Origin: Candidatus Poribacteria bacterium WGA-3G
GTDB taxonomy: Bacteria > Poribacteria > WGA-4E > WGA-3G
NCBI GenBank assembly: GCA_000406005.1
Contig: ASZN01000063.1
Location: forward strand, 1 to 34,272
Length of the DNA: 34,272 nucleotides
Reading direction: 5' to 3'
In this document: in pieces, positions 1 to 8,673 of the stretch
How positions within the stretch are numbered: position 1 is the first letter of the stretch
Layout: each line of letters begins with the position of its first letter
Notes under the pieces: generated by a model
What the model was told of the DNA's origin: nothing
Databases searched by the model: none
The model's input: the letters and a program-made list of their open reading frames with translations, nothing else
Translations under genes and position numbers: made by a program

Positions 1-154
1 TATAGTAGAATCCGAAAATATATTTACACTTGTAGCATAGGAGACCGTTAGCCTGTGCCTCCGTGAGAACGAACTTCACGTTCACACAACAATATGAGTG
101 TATAAGTAATTACTGGATTTACTATAATAACATGGAGGATTTTGACGCTTTTTC

Positions 155-183
155 TTGACTTTTTTGAGAAAGTCGTGTATACT
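155..183 (+). promoter_or_regulatory. sigma70-type promoter of the efflux operon with internal palindrome
   Basis: A -35 box TTGACT (155-160) and a -10 box TATACT (178-183) are separated by 17 bases. An 18-bp inverted repeat, GACTTT-N6-AAAGTC (157-174), lies across the -35 and spacer, a typical place for a repressor operator. It sits about 75 bases before the first gene of the efflux operon. Regulator identity cannot be told from the sequence. Confidence 0.65.
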
Positions 184-260
184 TAAGTGAAAAGTATTTG
201 AACGGAACAGTCAACTGGATGCCTTTAAAGACTTATATCACTTTTTTTTTGGAAGAAAAA

Positions 261-710
261 ATGGAATTTATCTCAACGAAAAAAAAGATCGCTATCATTC
301 CTTTGATTTGGCTACTGATCTATCTTTCCATAGTTCCGATGCAGTTGTCTAACTATGTGCTGTGCATTGGTGCGGATGGGCACGTCGAATTTGAAATCGC
401 AGCTGATGGACGATGCACTGACCTACACGGTCTTAGCAAGGAACATACGGAAGTTGTGATCGCTGGAGCCGCTTCGGAAGAAGATCACTGTGGTTCGTGT
501 ATCGATCTCGCCATTTTTGCTTCCATAGCCCTTGAATCCTATCTTGTTCCAGTCGAAAATGCCTCAATACAATCCCTCGTTTTCGCAGTTACTCCTACAA
601 CAGACCAGACGCTCGCTTCCACGATTCTGACATATCCTTCCCATCTGAACACGCCATTGATAGTAGATTCTACGCTTATATCTCTTCGGACCACCACGCT
701 CCTCATTTAA
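261..710 (+). CDS. small exported Cys-rich protein of an efflux operon
   Basis: The protein is 149 residues from the ATG at 261, which has GGAAG at 251-255 before it; a longer TTG-initiated frame from 198 lacks such a site. It starts with a basic stretch and one hydrophobic segment (about residues 10-30, IIPLIWLLIYLSIVPMQL), consistent with a signal peptide or membrane anchor. Then come a CIGADGHVEFE motif and a DHCGSCIDLAI motif with a CxxC pair. I recall similar short unnamed proteins (C-x-G-x-DGHV ... DHCGxCID) directly upstream of CzcCBA-like pumps in other phyla, but I know no experimental function. The Cys and His residues suggest periplasmic metal binding or sensing, which is inference. 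It is the first gene after the promoter at 155-183. Confidence 0.7.
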   Translation: MEFISTKKKIAIIPLIWLLIYLSIVPMQLSNYVLCIGADGHVEFEIAADGRCTDLHGLSKEHTEVVIAGAASEEDHCGSCIDLAIFASIALESYLVPVENASIQSLVFAVTPTTDQTLASTILTYPSHLNTPLIVDSTLISLRTTTLLI

Positions 711-958
711 AATTTTGCTGCCATTCTATCCAGGTGCAGCCCACATCACCCTGTTCAATCATAAATTAGACGTTGACGCGTACTGCGGATTTTGTGTCGG
801 TCTTATGCGGGCATTCTCCCTACAGCAGAGCGTCGCGATCCCGAAATTAATTGAATAGTTCTGATAGGTGCACCCATTCGTATTTACAGGTCGCTCGCGC
901 TTCAAATTCCAAAGGATACGGACAGACATTCATAAATTATTTTACATGGAGGAGAGAA

Positions 959-2224
959 TTGCGTACGAAAAACACATTCAACCCTATTTTAATGATTGGC
1001 GGAATTTGCCTGTTGACGTTAAGCATGGTGCGAATACCGTCCGCCTTTTCAGATGAAGAAAACAGGATTTCACTTGAGATAGCCATTGAGATTGCATTGC
1101 GCGAAAATCCAGGACTCAACGCGATTCATGAAAAAATTAAAGTTGCTCGCGCTCGCGTTGACAGTATCGCACTGCTTGGTAACCCAGAGTTGAAGACTGA
1201 GTTTGTTGGAGGAGCCAATGCTGAACAGAAACTGGAATTAACCAAGCCTTTTGAACTTGGTGGGCAACGTGGACATCGGATACGAATTGCAAAAACACAA
1301 CTCGAAAAAGTAGATACCGAACTCGCCAAAGCGTCCCAATTCGTTACAAAATCGGTGAAAATCGCTTTTTATGAGTTGCTACTTGTCCAAGAGAAACTTA
1401 AGTTAGCCAGAGAAATTGTCCAACACAACGAACAGATGCGCGACATCGCGCAGACCCGATTTGAAGCCGGTGATATTTCGGTGACACAAGCAAATCTGGC
1501 AAGCATTCATTTACAATCGGCACTCCGCGAAGCAGCAACGTTAGAGAGCAAATTGCAACTGGCACAACTCTCACTCAATGGGTTGATGGGTGCCCCGCTT
1601 GAGACAGCACGTGTCGTCGTCGGGGAATTACGCCAAAAGGCATCGCCAGATACACTTCAGAAATTGACACTTGACACCTTGAAAACGCAAGCACTCGCAC
1701 ATCGTAACGACCTGAAGTCGCTCCAATTAGATGTCCAATTGACCGAAAACGAACTTCGACTCGCGAAGGCAGCGAACATTCCAGATTTGAGCGTCGGTGC
1801 CCTTGCCGAACATAGCACTGACCAGAACGCATTCGGCGTGAAGTTTTCAATTCCGTTGCCACTGTTTAATAGGAACCGCGTGGAGATCAATGCTACAGAA
1901 GCCCAACAACAGGTAAACACCGCAGAAATTAACAATTTTGAGAAGCAGATTGTTCAAGAGGTCATAGCAGCGTTTTTATCGCTTCAGACTGCCCGAAAAA
2001 TGCTCATATTTTACGGGGGGAACTCACTGAAGCTGCTCAACGAAAACCTCAAGCTAACACGTACAGCTTATGAGTTAGGCGAAACCGAACTCTTAGAACT
2101 TATTTTGATGCAAAACGAGTTTATCAAAACACGATTTGCCTATCTTGACGCGCTCGCAGCGTATCATCAGGCGTTGGCTGAACTTGAAGCGGTGGTAGGT
2201 ACATCCCTCGAATCTATACCATAG
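959..2224 (+). CDS. TolC-like outer membrane efflux protein (CusC/CzcC type)
   Basis: Outer-membrane channel of a tripartite RND efflux system. The start is chosen at TTG 959 because GGAGG (948-952) lies six bases before it and because translation from there opens directly with a signal peptide (basic LRTKN, hydrophobic PILMIGGICLLTLSMV, then PSAFS|DEE). The open frame extends further upstream to 851, but that part looks non-coding. The mature protein (about 400 residues) shows the two internally repeated helical outer membrane efflux protein domains: ISLEIAIEIALRENPGL near the N-terminus, a long coiled-coil-like helix, a second similar half, and a C-terminal TAYELGETELLELILMQNEF segment typical of CzcC-like proteins. 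It is followed 39 bases later by the adaptor gene. Confidence 0.88.
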   Translation: MRTKNTFNPILMIGGICLLTLSMVRIPSAFSDEENRISLEIAIEIALRENPGLNAIHEKIKVARARVDSIALLGNPELKTEFVGGANAEQKLELTKPFELGGQRGHRIRIAKTQLEKVDTELAKASQFVTKSVKIAFYELLLVQEKLKLAREIVQHNEQMRDIAQTRFEAGDISVTQANLASIHLQSALREAATLESKLQLAQLSLNGLMGAPLETARVVVGELRQKASPDTLQKLTLDTLKTQALAHRNDLKSLQLDVQLTENELRLAKAANIPDLSVGALAEHSTDQNAFGVKFSIPLPLFNRNRVEINATEAQQQVNTAEINNFEKQIVQEVIAAFLSLQTARKMLIFYGGNSLKLLNENLKLTRTAYELGETELLELILMQNEFIKTRFAYLDALAAYHQALAELEAVVGTSLESIP

Positions 2225-2263
2225 ACTCGAAACGGTTGAGGGTCAATACAAGGAGAAATCAAA

Positions 2264-4168
2264 ATGTTACGTCAATTTCATATCACACCATTTTTAGCGA
2301 TTTTTGTCGTCGCAATAGGCGGCTTAGTTTCACTAAACCCTATGCTTACACTGACCTGGGCGCAAGATACGCATGTTCACGATGATGGACAAACACATAC
2401 CCATGGCGAGCAAGCCGGACGCGCACACAGCCAAGAAAATACGGTGACGCTCACCGACAAAGCGAAAGTTAATATCGGTCTAAAGACTGATGAAGCCGAT
2501 ATTCGTGCGATTGAGACGGTTGTCTCCGTTCATGGAAACGTAATTGCCCATCCCAGACGGCAGGCAATTGTCACACCAAGAAACGGGGGTATTGTGAAGC
2601 GTATTCACCTCAGTGTTGGTGAAACCGTTAAGAAGGGTGATCTGCTGCTTGAACTGGAGAGCCTTGACTTACAGATGGCGCAGATTGAACTCATTGAAGC
2701 AGCATCCCAACAGAAATCGCTTGTATCCAAATTGGCAAGGTTGACAGAGGTTTTCGCTAAGCAAATTCGGAGGGAGTTGCAAACACGACAGATTGACTAT
2801 TTGCAATCACTTTCCGAACTACAGCAGCTGCATAAGACGGTCAAAAAACGTGAAACCCTTGCCGTAACGCAAACGATCTCAGCATTAGAACAGATGCGCT
2901 TTAGATTAATTAAAGCCGACATTGAACGCCAATTGCTTGAGCTTCCACTCACGAGGATTAAAACCCTCACAGAAAAAGGTATCTCAGCACAGAAAGAACT
3001 TATTGCGAAACAAGCAGAATACAAGAAGGCGAAGAATGAATTGGCAGAAGCAAAGCGACATTTCCAAATCATTGGTATCGACGCACAGATGTTGGAAAAA
3101 ATTCTTCGTGACAGCGGAGAGACACCCATCCTCTCGCTACTGGATACAGACGAACTGGACAGTAGGGGCGAGGTAACGTTGTCCCTACTGGAAAAATACG
3201 CGGTGCTCAGTGAGGAAGCAACAGAGTTGGTTGATGCAGAAGCGGCGTACGAACTCGCGGCTATCAAGGTTGCAGCAAACAGACAACGCGCCTTGGCTAC
3301 TGGATTAACTGAAGCACTTCTCAACACCTTGGCTGAAACCGGTTCAATTACGTCTTTCGACGATTTATCCACCGATGCCTTAATTGAGAATTATCTCGCC
3401 TTTGTGGAAAGTTCTGAAGCACTCGAAGGTGTGCTTCAATTGGAAGAAATATTGCGCAACGCGAGTATGACCTTGAATAAAACTCGACAGAAACTTCAAG
3501 TGTCCGGACTCACACTTGATGCTATTGACAGAATTATTCAAACAGGTCAGCCGTCGGCTATGTTTTATGTCACAGCACCCGCTTCTGGACAAATCACACA
3601 GGAACACGTAACTGTCGGCACGACAGTTGAAAAGAGTGATGTCCTCTTCTCAATACTCGACACCGATACTGTCTGGGTTCAAGGGGAAGTTCACGAAAAC
3701 AAACTTGCGCGCCTTCAGGATAAGTGGGAGATAGGCAGTGAAGTTCGCATTCGCGTTGAGGCTTACCCAGAAACGACCTTCACCGGCAAGATTTCTGGCA
3801 TTTCGGATGTTGTGGAGCCAGAAGAACAGACGGTTCACTTTTGGGCAGAAATCGAAAATCCTGATCATCAGCTTAAACCCGGGATGTTTGCTGAACAGAC
3901 AATTGTCCTCGAAAAAGGAAGAGATGTCTTGAGCATTCCATTGGACGCAGTGATTGAAGACGGGGGGAGCCGGTTTGTTTTTGTTGAGTCCGGTGACACT
4001 TACACAAGACATGAAATTGTAGTCGGGACCAAGGATGACCGATACATAGAAGTCAGAGACGGTTTGCTTCCGGGCGAGCTGGTAGTTGTTCAGGGAACAC
4101 ATCAACTTATGAGAACGATGGCAGCTCCCTCCGAAGTTGTTAACGCACACGCTGGACACAGCCACTAA
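2264..4168 (+). CDS. RND efflux periplasmic adaptor (HlyD/CusB/CzcB family), His-rich
   Basis: Membrane-fusion protein joining pump to outer-membrane channel. AAGGAGA sits just before the ATG. An N-terminal signal peptide (hydrophobic up to LTLTWAQ) is followed by a His-rich stretch (HVHDDGQTHTHGEQAGRAH), and the C-terminus ends HAGHSH, consistent with metal binding. The barrel-sandwich half-motif (RNGGIVKRIHLSVGETVKKGDLLLELE) lies near residues 105-135 and its partner (VTAPASGQITQEHVTVGTTVEKSDVLFSI) near 440-470. Between them is a helical hairpin region of about 300 residues, much longer than in usual CzcB-type adaptors, giving a total of 634 residues. The beta-barrel and membrane-proximal parts follow (VWVQGEVHENKLA, LKPGMFAEQTIVLE, GLLPGELVVVQGTHQL). 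Family assignment is firm; the substrate is not. Confidence 0.88.
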   Translation: MLRQFHITPFLAIFVVAIGGLVSLNPMLTLTWAQDTHVHDDGQTHTHGEQAGRAHSQENTVTLTDKAKVNIGLKTDEADIRAIETVVSVHGNVIAHPRRQAIVTPRNGGIVKRIHLSVGETVKKGDLLLELESLDLQMAQIELIEAASQQKSLVSKLARLTEVFAKQIRRELQTRQIDYLQSLSELQQLHKTVKKRETLAVTQTISALEQMRFRLIKADIERQLLELPLTRIKTLTEKGISAQKELIAKQAEYKKAKNELAEAKRHFQIIGIDAQMLEKILRDSGETPILSLLDTDELDSRGEVTLSLLEKYAVLSEEATELVDAEAAYELAAIKVAANRQRALATGLTEALLNTLAETGSITSFDDLSTDALIENYLAFVESSEALEGVLQLEEILRNASMTLNKTRQKLQVSGLTLDAIDRIIQTGQPSAMFYVTAPASGQITQEHVTVGTTVEKSDVLFSILDTDTVWVQGEVHENKLARLQDKWEIGSEVRIRVEAYPETTFTGKISGISDVVEPEEQTVHFWAEIENPDHQLKPGMFAEQTIVLEKGRDVLSIPLDAVIEDGGSRFVFVESGDTYTRHEIVVGTKDDRYIEVRDGLLPGELVVVQGTHQLMRTMAAPSEVVNAHAGHSH

Positions 4169-4190
4169 AACATATAAAGGAGGCAAATCA

Positions 4191-7100
4191 ATGTGGTCAA
4201 AAATCACCGAGGTTTCATTGAAAAATAGGCTCCTCGTCATTGCCTGCACGATTGTGGCAGTTATCGTCGGATTCAGAATGTTTCAATCGGCACCCATCGA
4301 TGTCTATCCCGATATCAATCCACCACGTATTACCGTCTTAGCTGAAGCACACGGTTGGTCCCCCGAGGAGATGGAGACGCTTGTCACCTTACCGATTGAA
4401 AGCGCGATGAATGGCGCGCCAGATGTCACGCGGGTGCGTTCCTCGTCAGCGATTGGTCTGTCGCTCGTTTTCGTTGAATTCGACTGGGGTATGGATATAT
4501 TCCTCGCGCGGCAGATGGTTTCGGAACGACTTCAACTCGTCGCTCCCAATCTACCTGAAAGTGTTGATGCACCGATTATTTTGCCGACTTCTTCACTCTT
4601 AGGTGAGATTATAGAATACGTGCTCGTTGATGAAACAGGGGAATTCAGTGAGATGGAGATGCGGGATCTCGCTGATTGGGTCATTCGATACCAGCTGCAA
4701 TCGCAAGGCGGCATCGCTAATGTGATTAACATCGGCGGATACGTGAAACAATTTCAAGTTTTTGTCAATCCTGATCGATTGATAAGTTATCATCTTTCCC
4801 TTGAAGACGTTGCTACTGCGCTCGAAAAGAGCAACGAAAATTCTGCGGGCGGTTTCCTCATCAAAGCGTCCCGTGAATTAATGATTCGTGGATTGGGACG
4901 GATCTCCACGGTTGCCGACATTGAAAACGTTGTCGTTGATGTACGGGGACAAGGCACGCCGATTCTCATTAAGGATATTGCGACAGTGAAAATTGGATCG
5001 ATTCCAGAAATTCGACGCGGTGCGGGTAGCCACAACGGCGAAGAAACCGTTTTAGGCAAAGTCGTCAAGCAACCCGGCATTAATACGATAACGCTTAGTG
5101 ACAAAGTGACTTCCGTATTGAAATCGCTTGAGCAGTCAATGCCTGAAGGCATAAAGATTAAAGTCGAATACGCCCAAGCGGAACTCATCCGTCGTGCTGT
5201 AGACACCGTCAAAGATGCACTACGCGATGGTGCGATCCTCGTCGTTGTTATTTTAGCTATCTTTCTTTTTAATATACGTACTGCCCTGATCACTTTGACA
5301 GCGATCCCGCTTTCACTCATCATAGCAGTCATTGCCCTGCTTTCCCAGGGCGGCACTCTCAACATTATGACGCTCGCGGGTCTGGCAATTGCAGTGGGTA
5401 TGGTAGTTGATGATGCGATTGTCTATGTCGAAAACATCTTTCGACGACTCCAAGAATATTTCCGGCGCCGTTACATGGGTGAAGAACCTGACGAAACACC
5501 GTCAGAGGTTGTGACGCGCGCAAGCGATGAAATCCGAGCCTCCATCGTTTTTGCGACGTTGATAATTATTCTCGTTTTCGTGCCGTTGTTTAGCCTCAGC
5601 GGTATGGAGGGTAGAATGTTCCGCCCGCTCGGTTGGGCTGTTGTTATATCAATGGCGGCATCGCTGCTCGTTGCGCTGACAGTGGTGCCCGTGTTGAGCG
5701 ATCTGCTGCTAACGCGTTTTCGATGGCAGAACATGAGAAAAGAGCCGGATTCAGAGCCGACACCTCCGAAAGAGAGTCCTGTCGTCGCGTGGATCAAACG
5801 GGGCTATCGTCCGATGCTCGCACTCGTCATGCGCCTGCGTTGGGTGGTTGTCGTTTTGGCACTGTTATTGGTCGTATTGACTGTAACGGCGATTCCGCGT
5901 CTGGGTCGCGAATTCCTACCGGTTATGGACGAAGCCACATTCGTTATCAGTGTCTTTTCGCCTCCGGGAACATCGTTAGGAGAATCGACGCGTATCGGTA
6001 GAGAAATGGAAACAAGACTTTTAACGATCCAAGAAGTTACGAGTGTTAGCAGTCGAACTGGACGTGCAGAAGCCGACGAGCATGCGCACGACGTGAACAC
6101 GCATGAAATCCTTGTGAATTTTATTCCGCCCGATGAACGCGAAAAAACACGGGAAGAACTCCTTACCGAAGTCCGCGACCTGCTATCCCCTGAAAATTTT
6201 CCAGGGGTTCTCATCTCCATCGGTCAACCGATTCAGCATCGACTTGATCACCTTTTGTCTGGTGTTAACGCCCAAGTGGCACTAAAATTGTTTGGACCAG
6301 ATCTTGATACACTCAGACAGAAAGCAGAAGAACTTCGGACAGTTATTTCCGAAATTGAAGGCGCAGCGGATTTACAAGTCGAGCAGCAAGTCCAGCTGGA
6401 GCAGCTTCAAATCAAAGTTAAACGACTCAAAGCGGCGCGCTACGGCTTACGGGTTGAAGACGTTACACACTTCGCAGAAACCGCATTCAAAGGAGAGACA
6501 GTCGGTCAGGTTATCCAAGGACAACGCCAGTACGCACTCTTAATTCGGGTTGACCCAACACTTATGAACACGGTTGAATCCATCGGAAACATGGAACTCC
6601 GAACGCCTTCAGGGACATTCGTCCCGTTAAAACAGGTCGCCGATGTCGGTTTCGGCTACGGACCGAATACGATCAACCGAGAGAACGTCTCACGCCGTAT
6701 TGTCATTCAGTGTAACGTCCAAGATCGTGACCTCGGCAACTTCATAGCGGAAGTCCAACAAGCAATCAACGAACATGTAGACCTACCCGAATCGTATTTC
6801 CTTACATACGGTGGCCAGTTCGAGAGCCAACAGGCAGCACAAAGAAGAATCCTAATTCAGACAGGCTTCGTTGTCGTCGGTATCTGTGTGCTGCTGTTTT
6901 TAGCGATGGGTTCATTTCGGCTCTCACTGTTAGTGATGCTGAACTTGCCGTTAGCACTCATCGGTGGTGTCATTAGTGTTTTCCTCACAGGCGGTGTGCT
7001 GAGTATCCCGTCAATGGTAGGTTTTATTCTCCTGTTTGGTATTGCTGTGCGTAACGGCATTATCTTGGTGACACACATCAACGCCTTACGCGCAGAAGGC

Positions 7101-7364
7101 ATGTCGCTCTACGATGCCGTGATAAGGGGTGCCGAGGAACGTATCAGTCCGGTGCTAATGACAGCTTTGACCACCGGGTTAGGAATGTTACCGCTCGCCC
7201 TTGCGCACGGTTCAGGGGCAGAACTACAGAAACCGCTCGCTATTGTCATCAGTGGCGGAATGATAACAGCGACACTCCTGACACTACTCGTTTTACCGGT
7301 CTTGTACTACATCGTTGAATTGAGCTGGATAACGAGTTTCCAACGCAAACAGGCACAATCGTAG
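4191..7364 (+). CDS. RND superfamily efflux pump (CusA/CzcA-like with HAE-type Asp pair)
   Basis: Inner-membrane proton-driven pump of 1057 residues, the usual length. The start is ATG 4191, with AAAGGAGG at 4176-4183; it lies 22 bases after the adaptor stop. It has TM1 near residues 13-30, the N-terminal PIDVYPDINPP motif, a first periplasmic loop, TM2-TM6 from about residue 345, a second large loop and TM8-TM12 at the C-terminus. The TM4 motif AVGMVVDDAIVYVEN places Asp407-Asp408 exactly where drug-type (AcrB-like) pumps carry their proton-relay pair, whereas CzcA-like metal pumps normally have D-F-G-x3-D-G. By contrast the second loop has SRTGRAEADEHAHDVNTHEI, resembling the GRAE..EHA region of metal-type pumps. 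Substrate class is therefore uncertain. With its neighbours it forms a complete tripartite system. Confidence 0.9.
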   Translation: MWSKITEVSLKNRLLVIACTIVAVIVGFRMFQSAPIDVYPDINPPRITVLAEAHGWSPEEMETLVTLPIESAMNGAPDVTRVRSSSAIGLSLVFVEFDWGMDIFLARQMVSERLQLVAPNLPESVDAPIILPTSSLLGEIIEYVLVDETGEFSEMEMRDLADWVIRYQLQSQGGIANVINIGGYVKQFQVFVNPDRLISYHLSLEDVATALEKSNENSAGGFLIKASRELMIRGLGRISTVADIENVVVDVRGQGTPILIKDIATVKIGSIPEIRRGAGSHNGEETVLGKVVKQPGINTITLSDKVTSVLKSLEQSMPEGIKIKVEYAQAELIRRAVDTVKDALRDGAILVVVILAIFLFNIRTALITLTAIPLSLIIAVIALLSQGGTLNIMTLAGLAIAVGMVVDDAIVYVENIFRRLQEYFRRRYMGEEPDETPSEVVTRASDEIRASIVFATLIIILVFVPLFSLSGMEGRMFRPLGWAVVISMAASLLVALTVVPVLSDLLLTRFRWQNMRKEPDSEPTPPKESPVVAWIKRGYRPMLALVMRLRWVVVVLALLLVVLTVTAIPRLGREFLPVMDEATFVISVFSPPGTSLGESTRIGREMETRLLTIQEVTSVSSRTGRAEADEHAHDVNTHEILVNFIPPDEREKTREELLTEVRDLLSPENFPGVLISIGQPIQHRLDHLLSGVNAQVALKLFGPDLDTLRQKAEELRTVISEIEGAADLQVEQQVQLEQLQIKVKRLKAARYGLRVEDVTHFAETAFKGETVGQVIQGQRQYALLIRVDPTLMNTVESIGNMELRTPSGTFVPLKQVADVGFGYGPNTINRENVSRRIVIQCNVQDRDLGNFIAEVQQAINEHVDLPESYFLTYGGQFESQQAAQRRILIQTGFVVVGICVLLFLAMGSFRLSLLVMLNLPLALIGGVISVFLTGGVLSIPSMVGFILLFGIAVRNGIILVTHINALRAEGMSLYDAVIRGAEERISPVLMTALTTGLGMLPLALAHGSGAELQKPLAIVISGGMITATLLTLLVLPVLYYIVELSWITSFQRKQAQS

Positions 7365-7700
7365 ATCACTCGGCTCCATTGTAAACCTCATTGTCGTGCT
7401 GACCGTTTAAATGTTTAGGTTGTTGAACTGAAGTTGTAATACCCAATCTGAAAAATAAATTCGTATTTAGCGGATTTTCTAACGCATAGGATACGGTATC
7501 AGACTCAGAATCCAACTTTTTTTAAATTTTGCACTCTTTTCACTGCCCAATTGCGTCATTAATAGTTAGAAGGACATCATTACGCGAGATTTGGAGAATT
7601 CAGATTGGGGAATTGTGACTTTTTTTGAAACTTTTTAGGCGCAAGAGTGTCTAATAGGGTAAGAAAGAGAAACTTATGAAATTAAGCGAAGGAGATCAAA
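7365..7700 (+). other. intergenic region with ECF-type promoter and truncated gene start
   Basis: No complete gene is visible. A GAAAC box (7627-7631) and a GTCTAA box (7649-7654), 17 bases apart, resemble a promoter read by an ECF sigma factor. About 20 bases later an ATG at 7676, after AGAAAGAG, opens a frame reading MKLSEGDQ before it runs into the element starting at 7701. This looks like the beginning of a gene cut off by the insertion. The rest (7365-7620) is AT-rich with no recognisable motif. Confidence 0.4.
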
Positions 7701-7928
7701 GTCAGTGCCCCCCAACTGAAGTTTGGGGGCTTGTGCGAAGCCTACGCCAAAGGTTCACTCCACAAGTTAAACCACTTTCTACACACCGCTTCTATGCAGC
7801 GGATTAATAGCATAGCGATGCTTGACAGGTGCATCGGTAGAGAAAACCTGTCACTAAACTAAACTAAAAAGGAGCAGTGTTTCCTCCTCTGCCTAAAGAC
7901 AGAGGTTTCCACACTGAAGAATTTGATG
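7701..7928 (+). mobile_element. short element with IS200/IS605-like hairpin ends, copy 1
   Basis: The left end is GTCAGTG followed by an imperfect hairpin (CCCCC ... GGGGG, 7708-7729) and CTTG. The right end has an outer stem CAGTGT/ACACTG (7875-7880 with 7911-7916) around an inner stem CCTCTG/CAGAGG (7886-7891 with 7900-7905), followed by GAAGAATTTGATGAA. The same two ends occur at 22949-23393 around a different interior. The layout matches, from memory, IS200/IS605 (TnpB/omega-RNA) elements, with subterminal hairpins and no terminal inverted repeats. No transposase frame is present, so it would be non-autonomous. The right end runs into the start codon at 7926. A cis-regulatory RNA is an alternative reading. 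Confidence 0.5.
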
Positions 7929-8666
7929 AAACGCGCACACTTCTATTTGCTTACTTTTTTCGTGGTAGTCCTATTTGTCGGAATCAGTATGGTCAGCATG
8001 GCTGAAGATGCAGTTGTCTTGAAAATAGAGATTTCTGATGTCGTCAGCAACGCCGATGCCCGGCAGATTCGTCGGTTGTTAGAACCGTGGGCGGACCCAG
8101 AGGATATTACGTTTAGTACACCTGTTGATAAACACGGCAGAACTCGGCTCTTTACGACTGTTGTAGAAGTTAAACCGAGACAAGGCGTTTCTAAGTACAG
8201 CGAAACCCATACATTTGATGTGTATGACATTACGCGGCAGCTCAACGACTCACGTTTCCGAGGTCGTCATGGACTTGGCACTTCCCGCGTTCTCAAGACC
8301 GATGCCACGATTCGTGGCGATCTGTTCGCACATCCAGGTTTTGGTCGAAGTTACATCCGAAACGTCCCGTCGTGGCGGCGCTGGCGCCCCGATACTTCTC
8401 ATATACAACATGCGATGACCACAGGAAATCAGGGGCAGAACTTCGTCTTTGACGCAAGCCCCGAATTCGATCAGATGCGGACGGATGTCGGAAATAATGG
8501 GAAACCGGTTGAGGTGCAAGGGGTCGTCACCGGATTTGACGGCGCATATCCGATTATATCGGTGAAGAAATATGAGGTAGGCTACCATCTGAAAAACAGT
8601 AGATCTGATAAGAAAAAAGAAACAGAGGAAAAACCGACTTACGACTATCTTGAAAACCGGGAGTGA
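7926..8666 (+). CDS. exported protein of unknown function
   Basis: I do not recognise this family. The 246-residue protein starts with a clear signal peptide (MKRAHFYLLTFFVVVLFVGI ... SMA|ED). The next 60 residues (VVLKIEISDVVSNADARQIRRLLEPWADPEDI) alternate strand and helix like a small ferredoxin-like heavy-metal-associated fold but lack its CxxC. The middle is rich in Arg, His and aromatic residues (FRGRHGLGTSRVLKTD, SYIRNVPSWRRWRPD). A C-terminal segment (VEVQGVVTGFDGAYPIISVKKYEV) looks like a small beta-barrel of the OB type, followed by a charged tail. The ATG is embedded in the right end of the element at 7701-7928, and the only ribosome-binding candidate is GAAG in that element. It ends 7 bases from the convergent threonine synthase gene. 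Confidence 0.6.
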   Translation: MKRAHFYLLTFFVVVLFVGISMVSMAEDAVVLKIEISDVVSNADARQIRRLLEPWADPEDITFSTPVDKHGRTRLFTTVVEVKPRQGVSKYSETHTFDVYDITRQLNDSRFRGRHGLGTSRVLKTDATIRGDLFAHPGFGRSYIRNVPSWRRWRPDTSHIQHAMTTGNQGQNFVFDASPEFDQMRTDVGNNGKPVEVQGVVTGFDGAYPIISVKKYEVGYHLKNSRSDKKKETEEKPTYDYLENRE

Positions 8667-8673
8667 TTGTCTT

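Noticed and set aside
851..958. Longer N-terminus for the TolC-like protein
   Set aside because: The segment gives no signal peptide at the start, while TTG 959 has an ideal ribosome-binding site and starts a signal peptide.
2797..3372. 191-codon Ser-rich open frame on the minus strand
   Set aside because: It is an antisense shadow of the Ala/Leu/Glu-rich adaptor segment, typical of such regions.
4137..4190. Upstream start for the RND pump overlapping the adaptor gene
   Set aside because: The strong AAAGGAGG site and the usual pump N-terminus select ATG 4191.
3650..4249. 199-codon open frame on the minus strand
   Set aside because: It is antisense to the well-supported adaptor and pump genes, has no recognisable motif and no ribosome-binding context.
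7701..7928. Complete IS200/IS605 insertion sequence
   Set aside because: No tnpA or tnpB frame lies between the ends, so only a non-autonomous or decayed form is supported.
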